Shown: piece by piece, positions 15,078-23,138 of the stretch
How positions within the stretch are numbered: position 1 is the stretch's first letter
How the letters are laid out: each line of letters opens with the position of its first letter
Origin: Arcticimaribacter sp002477625
GTDB lineage: Bacteria > Bacteroidota > Bacteroidia > Flavobacteriales > Flavobacteriaceae
Assembly (NCBI GenBank): GCA_943846665.1
Contig: OX044358.1
Span: 1,860,001-1,924,000 of the forward strand
Direction of reading: 5' to 3'
Length of the DNA: 64,000 bases
Notes under the pieces: model-generated
Told to the model about the DNA's origin: nothing
Seen by the model: only the letters and a program-made list of their open reading frames with translations
Database searches by the model: none
Made by a program: the position numbers and the translations under genes

Positions 15078-18000
15078 ATCAGACGTATCCCAAGCCCCAA
15101 TATTTTTATCGAATACTAAAGCAAATTAAACATGTAACTCATGTTAACAACATTGGAAGTATCCCAAGCCCCAATATCTTGATTGAATGAGCTTGCATTG
15201 TAGAACATGAATCATTCAGTCACATTAGACGTATCCCAAGCTCCAATAGCTTGATTGAATGAGCTTGCCTGTATCGAACATGGACTCATATTAGTCACAT
15301 TAGACGTATCCCAAGCCCCAATATTTTGATTGAATGAGCTTGCCTCCCGGAACATGTAAGTCATGTTAGTCACATTAGACGTATCCCAAGCCTCAATATC
15401 TTGATTGAATGAGCTTGCCTCTGTAGAACATGTAAGTCATATTAGTCACATTAGACGTATCCCAAGCACTAATATTTTGATTAAAGGCATCGCTACTACT
15501 GAACATGAAACTCATATCAGTCACACTAGAAGTATCCCAGTTTCCAATAGCTTGATTAAATAATAAGTTCCCATAAAACATTTGACTCATATTTATTACA
15601 CTCGAAATATCCCAGCTGGAGATGTTTGAATTGAAACCTGCCTCCTGGAACATTTGACTCATATTAGTCACATTAGACGTATCCCATGAGCTGATATCGT
15701 CATCAAAAGTTTTATTTTTAAATAGATTAGACATGTCAGTAACCAGAGAAGTACACAGGCAACTTAGATCTTCTTCTGCATTAACTTTTTGAATAAGTGA
15801 AGAATTATCAACGGCAGTGAATAGAGTACCGTTGAGTGTAGCAGTATCACCAACCTGCACATTAGGACAGGAAACTGTAACTCCATAGGAATCATATGTA
15901 AACTGTCCACTTGATTCATTTTCAGATAAGGAATTTACAATCCGTACCGTTCTAGAAGCAGTTCCAGTATTGTTGTTATGATCGGTAGCACTATAGTACA
16001 GCACATAGTCTCCTGCTACAGTATTATCAATGGTTCCGCTAACGCTAATTGAACTAGTGATGTCTCCTTGCAATGCATCTACTGCTGTAGCTCCAGGATC
16101 CGTAAATATTGCATTTAATTCGACTTCTACCAGTGCGTATCCTGTTATTGTAACTACTGGAGGAGTATTATCAGTAGTACAGGTTCCCCAGTTTGGTTTG
16201 TATTCATCAGCAAGAACTGAAGAGTTGTTGACAAAACTAGAAGGTTCAGCGCTAAAATTCAAAACACACCAATCGCTAAGATCTTGATTAAAAGCATAAT
16301 TCCACTTAAACATATTATCCATTGCAGTCACCTTGGATACATCCCAAGAGCTAATATCTTGATTAAAAGAGTCCATGTCATTAAACATGTAACTCATGTT
16401 AACAACATTGGAAGTGTCCCAAGCCCCAATATTTTGATTAAATGCTTTAGCATAATTAAACATGCGACTCATATTAGTCACATAAGACGTATCCCAAGCC
16501 CCAATATTTTTATCGAATACTAAAGCAAAATTAAACATGTAACTCATGTTAACAACATTGGAAGTATCCCAAGCCCCAATATCTTGATTGAATGAGCTTG
16601 CCTTGTAGAACATGTAAGTCATGTTAGTCACATTAGACGTATCCCAAGCTCCAATAGCTTGATTGAATGAGCTTGCCTGATCGAACATGGACCTCATATT
16701 AGTCACATTAGACGTATCCCAAGCCCCAATATTTTGATTGAATGAGCTTGCCTCCCGGAACATGTAAGTCATGTTAGTCACATTAGACGTATCCCAAGCC
16801 TCAATATCTTGATTGAATGAGCTTGCCCTGTAGAACATGTAAGTCATATTAGTCACATTAGACGTATCCCAAGCACTAATATTTTGATTAAAGGCATCGC
16901 TACTACTGAACATGAAACTCATATCAGTCACACTAGAAGTATCCCAGTTTCCAATAGCTTGATTAAATAATAAGTTCCCATAAAACATTTGACTCATATT
17001 TATTACACTCGAAATATCCCAGCTGGAGATGTTTGAATTGAAACCTGCCTCCTGGAACATTTGACTCATATTAGTCACATTAGACGTATCCCATGAGCTG
17101 ATATCGTCATCAAAAGTTTTATTTTTAAATAGATTAGACATGTCAGTAACCAGAGAAGTACACAGGCAACTTAGATCTTCTTCTGCATTAACTTTTTGAA
17201 TAAGTGAAGAATTATCAACGGCAGTGAATAGAGTACCGTTGAGTGTAGCAGTATCACCAACCTGCACATTAGGACAGGAAACTGTAACTCCATAGGAATC
17301 ATATGTAAACTGTCCACTTGATTCATTTTCAGATAAGGAATTTACAATCCGTACCGTTCTAGAAGCAGTTCCAGTATTGTTGTTATGATCGGTAGCACTA
17401 TAGTACAGCACATAGTCTCCTGCTACAGTATTATCAATGGTTCCGCTAACGCTAATTGAACTAGTGATGTCTCCTTGCAATGCATCTACTGCTGTAGCTC
17501 CAGGATCCGTAAATATTGCATTTAATTCGACTTCTACCAGTGCGTATCCTGTTATTGTAACTACTGGAGGAGTATTATCAGTAGTACAGGTTCCCCAGTT
17601 TGGTTTGTATTCATCAGCAAGAACTGAAGAGTTGTTGACAAAACTAGAAGGTTCAGCGCTAAAATTCAAAACACACCAATCGCTAAGATCTTGATTAAAA
17701 GCATAATTCCACTTAAACATATTATCCATTGCAGTCACCTTGGATACATCCCAAGAGCTAATATCTTGATTAAAAGAGTCCATGTCATTAAACATGTAAC
17801 TCATGTTAACAACATTGGAAGTGTCCCAAGCCCCAATATTTTGATTAAATGCTTTAGCATAATTAAACATGCGACTCATATTAGTCACATAAGACGTATC
17901 CCAAGCCCCAATATTTTTATCGAATACTAAAGCAAAATTAAACATGTAACTCATGTTAACAACATTGGAAGTATCCCAAGCCCCAATATCTTGATTGAAT

Positions 18001-18722
18001 GAGCTTGCCTTGTAGAACATGTAAGTCATGTTAGTCACATTAGACGTATCCCAAGCTCCAATAGCTTGATTGAATGAGCTTGCCTGATCGAACATGGACC
18101 TCATATTAGTCACATTAGACGTATCCCAAGCCCCAATATTTTGATTGAATGAGCTTGCCTCCCGGAACATGTAAGTCATGTTAGTCACATTAGACGTATC
18201 CCAAGCCTCAATATCTTGATTGAATGAGCTTGCCCTGTAGAACATGTAAGTCATATTAGTCACATTAGACGTATCCCAAGCACTAATATTTTGATTAAAG
18301 GCATCGCTACTACTGAACATGAAACTCATATCAGTCACACTAGAAGTATCCCAGTTTCCAATAGCTTGATTAAATAATAAGTTCCCATAAAACATTTGAC
18401 TCATATTTATTACACTCGAAATATCCCAGCTGGAGATGTTTGAATTGAAACCTGCCTCCTGGAACATTTGACTCATATTAGTCACATTAGACGTATCCCA
18501 TGAGCTGATATCGTCATCAAAAGTTTTATTTTTAAATAGATTAGACATGTCAGTAACCAGAGAAGTACACAGGCAACTTAGATCTTCTTCTGCATTAACT
18601 TTTTGAATAAGTGAAGAATTATCAACGGCAGTGAATAGAGTACCGTTGAGTGTAGCAGTATCACCAACCTGCACATTAGGACAGGAAACTGTAACTCCAT
18701 AGGAATCATATGTAAACTGTCC
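14538..18722 (-). repeat. 1407-bp tandem triplication within the surface-protein gene
   Basis: Three head-to-tail copies: 17316-18722, 15909-17315 and 14538-15908. The first two are indistinguishable to the eye over 1407 bp (469 codons, frame-preserving). The third is offset by 1404 bp at its end, differs by a few substitutions (for example tattcatc to tttcatc-type Tyr to Asn in DEYKPN) and carries five small indels summing to -3 bp between 15115 and 15430. Near identity indicates recent duplication or gene conversion; the true copy number may be larger if reads were collapsed. Confidence 0.92.
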
Positions 18723-18773
18723 GAAAGAAAAAACGGAGCTTAGTAAGATTATAAAAGTTAATATATTTTTCAT
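15393..18773 (-). CDS. Giant surface protein, N-terminal piece (signal peptide, DUF285 blocks)
   Basis: 1126 codons from the true start at 18773. A classic signal peptide (MKNILTFIILLSSVFSFG) is followed by two complete 469-residue blocks and the start of a third. Each block begins GQFTYDSYGVTVSCPN, has a short head with Cys-Leu-Cys, then about twelve 25-26-residue DUF285/BspA-like repeats (WDTSNVTNMxxMFxxAxxFNQxI), a cysteine-flanked cap, a DUF5011-type Ig domain and the linker NSLSENESS. The two complete blocks read as identical. The frame derails at YRGKLIQSRY within the indel cluster of copy 3. BspA-like repeats are known from adhesins; that role is inferred. Confidence 0.8.
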   Translation of the reverse strand: MKNILTFIILLSSVFSFGQFTYDSYGVTVSCPNVQVGDTATLNGTLFTAVDNSSLIQKVNAEEDLSCLCTSLVTDMSNLFKNKTFDDDISSWDTSNVTNMSQMFQEAGFNSNISSWDISSVINMSQMFYGNLLFNQAIGNWDTSSVTDMSFMFSSSDAFNQNISAWDTSNVTNMTYMFYRASSFNQDIEAWDTSNVTNMTYMFREASSFNQNIGAWDTSNVTNMRSMFDQASSFNQAIGAWDTSNVTNMTYMFYKASSFNQDIGAWDTSNVVNMSYMFNFALVFDKNIGAWDTSYVTNMSRMFNYAKAFNQNIGAWDTSNVVNMSYMFNDMDSFNQDISSWDVSKVTAMDNMFKWNYAFNQDLSDWCVLNFSAEPSSFVNNSSVLADEYKPNWGTCTTDNTPPVVTITGYALVEVELNAIFTDPGATAVDALQGDITSSISVSGTIDNTVAGDYVLYYSATDHNNNTGTASRTVRIVNSLSENESSGQFTYDSYGVTVSCPNVQVGDTATLNGTLFTAVDNSSLIQKVNAEEDLSCLCTSLVTDMSNLFKNKTFDDDISSWDTSNVTNMSQMFQEAGFNSNISSWDISSVINMSQMFYGNLLFNQAIGNWDTSSVTDMSFMFSSSDAFNQNISAWDTSNVTNMTYMFYRASSFNQDIEAWDTSNVTNMTYMFREASSFNQNIGAWDTSNVTNMRSMFDQASSFNQAIGAWDTSNVTNMTYMFYKASSFNQDIGAWDTSNVVNMSYMFNFALVFDKNIGAWDTSYVTNMSRMFNYAKAFNQNIGAWDTSNVVNMSYMFNDMDSFNQDISSWDVSKVTAMDNMFKWNYAFNQDLSDWCVLNFSAEPSSFVNNSSVLADEYKPNWGTCTTDNTPPVVTITGYALVEVELNAIFTDPGATAVDALQGDITSSISVSGTIDNTVAGDYVLYYSATDHNNNTGTASRTVRIVNSLSENESSGQFTYDSYGVTVSCPNVQVGDTATLNGTLFTAVDNSSLIQKVNAEEDLSCLCTSLVTDMSNLFKNKTFDDDISSWDTSNVTNMSQMFQEAGFNSNISSWDISSVINMSQMFYGNLLFNQAIGNWDTSSVTDMSFMFSSSDAFNQNISAWDTSNVTNMTYMFYRGKLIQSRY

Positions 18774-19177
18774 AACTATTCGGTAATCAGTTGAATCAAA
18801 TGTAAAGCAGGTCAGTTAAAACTCATAATGCTAACATGAATTATTAATTTATAAATATAATAAATATAATACACAAAATAATCCATAAATCATGCCAATA
18901 TACTATTATCCAACTAGAGAAAGTCTTAAGCTTTTTTTGTACTAAATAATTAAACACATAGTGTTTAGGTTTTTTTATTATAAATTATAGTGAATAATTG
19001 TCAAAATAACAAAACTACTTTCGTGTTATAACTTCAATTAATTGTCAAGCTCTCTCAAATACTATTTAGTAACAGAATCACTTACTTTTTATGTTTTTTA
19101 ATTATAAATAAGTGTCCATTGGATGTTGATTGACATCTCATTATAATTGTTTAATTTAGAAATCTAAAACCCATCCA
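18774..19177. other. 404-bp AT-rich divergent intergenic region
   Basis: It separates the minus-strand giant gene from the plus-strand amidohydrolase. It contains the -7 element described separately and a perfect inverted repeat TAAACAC-ATA-GTGTTTA (18951-18967) followed by a T run (18970-18976). The repeat could be an operator or a stray terminator-like hairpin. No open frame, tRNA or other RNA gene could be recognised. Confidence 0.6.
18797..18804 (-). promoter_or_regulatory. -7 promoter element of the giant surface-protein gene
   Basis: Read on the minus strand, 18804-18797 is TACATTTG, a perfect TAnnTTTG, 23 bp upstream of the start codon. No clear TTG is seen at the usual -33 distance. 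Confidence 0.5.
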
Positions 19178-20749
19178 ATGAAATCAGCATCGGCTATTTT
19201 AGTTCTTTTTTTTCTTACATTTTTTATTCAACCCATACAGGCGCAAGAAAAAAGTGCAGAGGGTCCCTTTGATCAACTTATCATTCGTGGAGTTACTTTA
19301 ATCAATGGTAATGGTGCTCCGCCTATGGGGCCTGTCGATGTTGTTGTTGAACAAAATGTAATTACCCAAGTGCGTGTTGTGGGTTTTCCAGGAGTTGCAA
19401 TTGACGATGATCGAAGGCCAGAATTAGAAGAAGGAGGAAAGGAAATTGATGCCCATGGCATGTATTTGCTTCCTGGATTCATTGATATGCATGGGCATAT
19501 TGGAGGTGTTTCTCAGGGTGCCGATTGGGATTATGTTTTTAAGTTGTGGTTAGCTCACGGAGTTACCACGGTTCGAGAACCTAGTGGCCGCAGTAGAGAT
19601 TGGGCGTTGGATTTAAAAAAGAAAAGTGCGAATAACGAAATTATTGCTCCGCGTATTGTTCAATACACTGGCTTTGGATCAGGTTCTAAAACACCCATTG
19701 TAACTGAAGAGCAAGCTCGAGAATGGGTTCGACAAAACGCAAAAGCTGGCTCCGATGGAATTAAATTCTTTGGTGCTGCACCAAAAATCATGGAAGCTGC
19801 CTTAGATGAAAACAATAAACTAGGATTAGGTTCTGCCAGTCACCACGCACAACTTAGTGTGGCTCGATGGAATGTTTTGCATTCGGCACGAGCAGGTTTA
19901 ACCAGTATGGAACACTGGTATGGTTTACCAGAAGCGCTTTTTGAAGATCGTACGGTACAAAATTATCCCTTGGATTATAATTATCAAAACGAACAACATC
20001 GTTTTGAAGAGGCAGGAAAATTATGGGCTCAAGCAGCCAAACCTTATTCTGAACATTGGAATTTAGTGATGGAAGAACTGCTTGCTCTTGACTTTACACT
20101 TGATCCAACCTTTAATATTTACGAAGCAAGCCGCGATCTGCATCGTGCTCGAAGAGCCGAATGGCACGAAGATTATACCTTACCTAGCCTGTGGCGCTTT
20201 TATCAGCCCTCAAAAATATCCCACGGCTCGTACTGGCATTTTTGGGGCACGGAACAAGAAATTGCATGGAAAAATAATTTTAGTTTATGGATGACTTTTG
20301 TAAACGAATATAAAAACAGAGGCGGACGTGTAACCACAGGTTCTGATTCGGGCTTTATCTTTCAGTTATACGGTTTTGCCTTTGTTCGAGAGTTAGAATT
20401 ATTACGCGAAGCCGGTTTCCATCCCCTAGAAGTAATCCGCTCTGCTACCCTTAATGGGGCAGAAGCACTGAAGATGGACGACCTCATTGGTTCCATAGAA
20501 GTTGGTAAACTTGCTGATATGGTTTTAGTTGATGCCAACCCGCTTGAAAACTTTAAAGTTTTATACGGAACAGGGGCTATTAAGCTGACTGAAGACAACG
20601 AAGTTGTTCGTGTCGGTGGGGTGCAATACACCATAAGTGATGGTGTTATCTATAATGCAAAAGTCCTTCTAAAAGAAGTGAAAGCTATGGTTGACAAGGT
20701 CAAAATAGAAGAAAATTTTATACTCAGACAGCCGGGTATTGAGAAGTAA
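19178..20749 (+). CDS. Secreted metal-dependent amidohydrolase
   Basis: A 523-residue protein with a cleavable signal peptide (residues 1-22, ending IQAQ), so periplasmic or exported. The amidohydrolase fold shows the beta-sandwich start (LIIRGVTLINGNG), the metal-binding HxH as H105 and H107 in GFIDMHGHIGG, a candidate bridging Lys in DGIKFFGA (about residue 199), later His residues in SASHHAQL and MEHWYGL, and the catalytic Asp in TTGSDSGF. The C-terminus has the usual ADMVLVDANPLENF. It is closest in style to imidazolonepropionase/prolidase-like secreted amidohydrolases; the substrate cannot be read. It is flanked by a bidirectional terminator. A role in the adjacent catabolic cluster is possible but unproven. 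Confidence 0.88.
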   Translation: MKSASAILVLFFLTFFIQPIQAQEKSAEGPFDQLIIRGVTLINGNGAPPMGPVDVVVEQNVITQVRVVGFPGVAIDDDRRPELEEGGKEIDAHGMYLLPGFIDMHGHIGGVSQGADWDYVFKLWLAHGVTTVREPSGRSRDWALDLKKKSANNEIIAPRIVQYTGFGSGSKTPIVTEEQAREWVRQNAKAGSDGIKFFGAAPKIMEAALDENNKLGLGSASHHAQLSVARWNVLHSARAGLTSMEHWYGLPEALFEDRTVQNYPLDYNYQNEQHRFEEAGKLWAQAAKPYSEHWNLVMEELLALDFTLDPTFNIYEASRDLHRARRAEWHEDYTLPSLWRFYQPSKISHGSYWHFWGTEQEIAWKNNFSLWMTFVNEYKNRGGRVTTGSDSGFIFQLYGFAFVRELELLREAGFHPLEVIRSATLNGAEALKMDDLIGSIEVGKLADMVLVDANPLENFKVLYGTGAIKLTEDNEVVRVGGVQYTISDGVIYNAKVLLKEVKAMVDKVKIEENFILRQPGIEK

Positions 20750-20755
20750 GTAAAT

Positions 20756-20784
20756 AAAAAAGCCAGCATATAGCTAGCTTTTTT
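20756..20784. terminator. Bidirectional terminator between convergent genes
   Basis: AAAAAAGCCAGC (20756-20767) pairs with GCTAGCTTTTTT (20773-20784) with one mismatch and a 5-nt loop. A and T runs on both sides allow it to serve both the amidohydrolase and the minus-strand catabolic operon. Confidence 0.8.
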
Positions 20785-20799
20785 TATTTAAAATAAGGT

Positions 20800-21921
20800 T
20801 TAGTAGTTGTTCAGTCGCGCATAACGATCCAAGTGGAAGTTATAGTCTCCAAACAAACGCTGTAAAACACGAGCTCTTTTAAAATAAAACCCAATATTCA
20901 CATCATCGGTTACTCCAATTCCACCGTGCATTTGCATGGCTTCATTGGTTACTAGTTTGATGGTTTTACCCAATTTGGCTTTAGCTAAACTTGCCAACTG
21001 ATCGATATCATCAGCATTCGAATCCAATGCTTGCAAGGCCTGAATAACGATACTTTTACACAATTCAATTTCTGAAAACATAATGGCTGCTCTGTGTTGT
21101 AAGGCTTGGTAGGTTCCAATGCGTTTCCCAAATTGTTCCCTTTCCTTAAGATAGGCAACAGTTTGATCAAAAGCTTCCGTAATCATCCCGAGCATCTCGG
21201 CAGAGAGGCAAATTGAAGCTGTATTTAGAATGTCATTCAATAAGGAAGCTCCTTCTCCAGCTCCGCTAATGCGATTGGTTGCTGTCACTGCTACTTGATC
21301 AAAAACAACGGTTGCATAGGTTCCAGCATCAAGTAAAACATCGGAAGTTACTGTAATTCCCTTTAAGTCGGCAGCAACTATAAATAAAGCTAATTCTTCA
21401 TCTTCTGTTTTAGCAACAACAATAAAAGCATCAGCTGAAGCTCCGTCTATAATCATTGTTTTTTTACCTGAAAGGGTATATCCGTTTGCAGTCGATTTTG
21501 CAGTAGTTGCAATTGCTGTTGGATCAAAATAAGTGTGTTCGTCCAGAGCCAATGCAACACGTTTAGTCCCTTCCATGAGTTGAGGAAGCCATTCTTTTTT
21601 GAGCTCCTGATTTTTCGAATGTGTCAGGACATTAGCTCCTAAGACTATAGAAGAGAATAGGGGAGCCTTGGTTAGGTTTTTACCCATTTCTTCTAAAATT
21701 TGACCTAAGCCTACATAACCAAATTCAAGGCCATCAAATTCTTCTGGAATGGTCAAAGCGGTCCATCCCATCTCGACTATTTTAGTCCACAGACTTTCGT
21801 CAAAGGCTTTATAATTGTTATCTCTGAGGTCTCTGAATTGCTCAACTGGAGCATTCATCGCTAAAAATTCTGTTGCAGAATCCTTAAGTAACTGTTGTTC
21901 TTCTGTTAGTATAAGTGCCAT
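20800..21921 (-). CDS. Acyl-CoA dehydrogenase, small-subunit type
   Basis: A 373-residue FAD-dependent acyl-CoA dehydrogenase that would introduce an alpha-beta double bond into an acyl-CoA. The three family regions are seen: N-terminal helical domain, beta-barrel (residues about 120-220), and the C-terminal helical domain with REQFGKRIGTYQALQHRAA and MQMHGGIGVTDDVNIGFYFKRA. The usual C-terminal catalytic 'YxGTxEI' stretch is lacking and the end is short, as in the non-catalytic or small subunits of heteromeric enzymes. The neighbouring acyl-CoA dehydrogenase gene, 10 bp upstream, is the likely partner (compare PimC/PimD and the mycobacterial FadE pairs). It is the last gene of the minus-strand operon. 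Confidence 0.9.
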   Translation of the reverse strand: MALILTEEQQLLKDSATEFLAMNAPVEQFRDLRDNNYKAFDESLWTKIVEMGWTALTIPEEFDGLEFGYVGLGQILEEMGKNLTKAPLFSSIVLGANVLTHSKNQELKKEWLPQLMEGTKRVALALDEHTYFDPTAIATTAKSTANGYTLSGKKTMIIDGASADAFIVVAKTEDEELALFIVAADLKGITVTSDVLLDAGTYATVVFDQVAVTATNRISGAGEGASLLNDILNTASICLSAEMLGMITEAFDQTVAYLKEREQFGKRIGTYQALQHRAAIMFSEIELCKSIVIQALQALDSNADDIDQLASLAKAKLGKTIKLVTNEAMQMHGGIGVTDDVNIGFYFKRARVLQRLFGDYNFHLDRYARLNNY

Positions 21922-21931
21922 AAATTCCGTG

Positions 21932-23125
21932 TTATGAAGGTAAGTTTAAGATACGTTTTGAAATGATTCCGAGTTGTACTTCTGAGGTTCCACCTTCGAT
22001 GGTGTTTCCTTTGGATCTACAAAATGTTCTAACTTCTGTTACTGCATCTTTATTTTCGCTTTCCCACAAAAGGCCATCTGTTCCTGTGATTGCAGAAAGT
22101 AATTCCATTCTGGCTACGTTTTGTTCTGTTCCATAATATTTAAAGAAAGACGATAAGGCTCCGGCATTTACTCCAGTTTTCACTTCATCTGTGATGCGTT
22201 GTATGGTCATTCCAAAAAGGGCGTCATTCATTTCTAGTTCAGCAATTTCAGCTCGTAAAATACCATCTGTAAGAATACCGTCCTTTGAGGGTAGATTTTC
22301 TAAAGCAATTTCGTGAACAGCTTTGCGCACATCGGTTTCTCCAACTCCACCAATCATCTGGCGTTCATGGGTTAAAAGGTATTTCGCAATTGTCCATCCA
22401 TCGTTTAAGGTACCGATAAGATTTTCTTTCGGAACTTTTACATTGTCAAAAAAGGTCTCACAAAAAGGTGATTTCCCACTGATTAATTTAATGGGGCGTG
22501 TACTTACACCTGCTGATTTCATATCGATTAAAAGGAAGCTGATTCCGTTGTGTTTTGGTACATCAAAGTCAGTACGCACCAAACAAAAAATCCAATCCGA
22601 TTTGTCCGCATAGGAGGTCCATACCTTGGACCCACTGACCGAATAATGATCTCCTTTATCTTCTGCTTTGGTTTGCAAGCCTGCCAAATCACTCCCCGCA
22701 TTGGGTTCGCTGTAGCCTTGGCACCACCAAGTTTTTCCAGCAGTAATATCGGGTAAGAACCGCATCTTTTGTTCTTCGTTTGCAAACTTATGAAGGGCCG
22801 GTCCCAGCATAGAAATCCCAAAACTAAACAGGGGTTTTCTAGCTCCGATACGAGTCATTTCTTGGGTCAGGATATTGTTTTCTTCAGGGCTTAAACCCCC
22901 ACCTCCATATTGGGTATCCCAATAAGGAACAATCCATTTCTTTTCAAGCATTTTTTCAAACCAAACTTTTTGATCTTCGCTCGAAAAAGTAGGACTGCTG
23001 CCACCCCAATAATAATCGGCTGAGTCCTTTAAAGGAGTTCTCATACTTTTTGGGCAATGCGTTTCTAGCCATTGTCTTGTTTCAAATCTAAAAGCTTTTA
23101 AATCTTTTTTTGTCGTGGTTTCCAT
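21932..23125 (-). CDS. Acyl-CoA dehydrogenase, large-subunit type
   Basis: A 397-residue acyl-CoA dehydrogenase starting METTTKKDLKAF. A longer frame begins at 23194 but overlaps the upstream kinase gene by 56 bp and adds a lysine-rich stretch unlike the family, so I prefer the ATG at 23125 (13-bp gap). It has the FAD/substrate region WWCQGYSEPNAGSDLAGL, the SKVWTSYADKSDW segment, the mid-domain ISGKSPFCETFFDNVKVP, and the terminal GNTIEGGTSEVQLGIISKRIL, which corresponds to the 'YGGTNEIQ' motif of complete subunits. It is probably the catalytic or FAD-binding half of a heterotetramer with the downstream dehydrogenase. The substrate chain is unknown. Confidence 0.92.
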   Translation of the reverse strand: METTTKKDLKAFRFETRQWLETHCPKSMRTPLKDSADYYWGGSSPTFSSEDQKVWFEKMLEKKWIVPYWDTQYGGGGLSPEENNILTQEMTRIGARKPLFSFGISMLGPALHKFANEEQKMRFLPDITAGKTWWCQGYSEPNAGSDLAGLQTKAEDKGDHYSVSGSKVWTSYADKSDWIFCLVRTDFDVPKHNGISFLLIDMKSAGVSTRPIKLISGKSPFCETFFDNVKVPKENLIGTLNDGWTIAKYLLTHERQMIGGVGETDVRKAVHEIALENLPSKDGILTDGILRAEIAELEMNDALFGMTIQRITDEVKTGVNAGALSSFFKYYGTEQNVARMELLSAITGTDGLLWESENKDAVTEVRTFCRSKGNTIEGGTSEVQLGIISKRILNLPS

Positions 23126-23138
23126 ACGAATGTATTCG

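Larger units (their letters stand above)
4163..18773 (-). pseudogene. Giant multidomain T9SS-exported surface protein locus, in six frame-shifted pieces
   Basis: The six minus-strand open frames in this interval join end to end into one protein of about 4,860 residues if a handful of small indels are corrected. Order from the N-terminus: signal peptide; three copies of a 469-residue block of DUF285/BspA-like repeats plus a DUF5011-type Ig domain; a GLUG-motif region; Ig-like domains; C-type-lectin-like and LamG domains; more DUF285 blocks; Ig-like domains; 12 TSP3 calcium-binding repeats; a cadherin-like domain; a T9SS C-terminal sorting domain. Frame breaks lie near 15121-15430 (five indels), 13980, 13098, 12315 and 10060. 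Domain continuity across each break shows one ancestral gene. Whether the breaks are real (decay) or consensus errors cannot be settled here. Confidence 0.75.

Noticed and set aside
14626..17930. Identical plus-strand frames of 85 and 79 codons recurring every 1407 bp
   Set aside because: They are antisense shadows of the Ig domain and last DUF285 repeats of each tandem copy; recurrence reflects the repeat, not a gene family.
14538..18722. CRISPR-like or mobile-element origin for the regular repeats
   Set aside because: The 75-bp and 1407-bp periods are codon-multiple protein repeats in an open frame; there are no spacers, cas genes, transposase or terminal inverted repeats.
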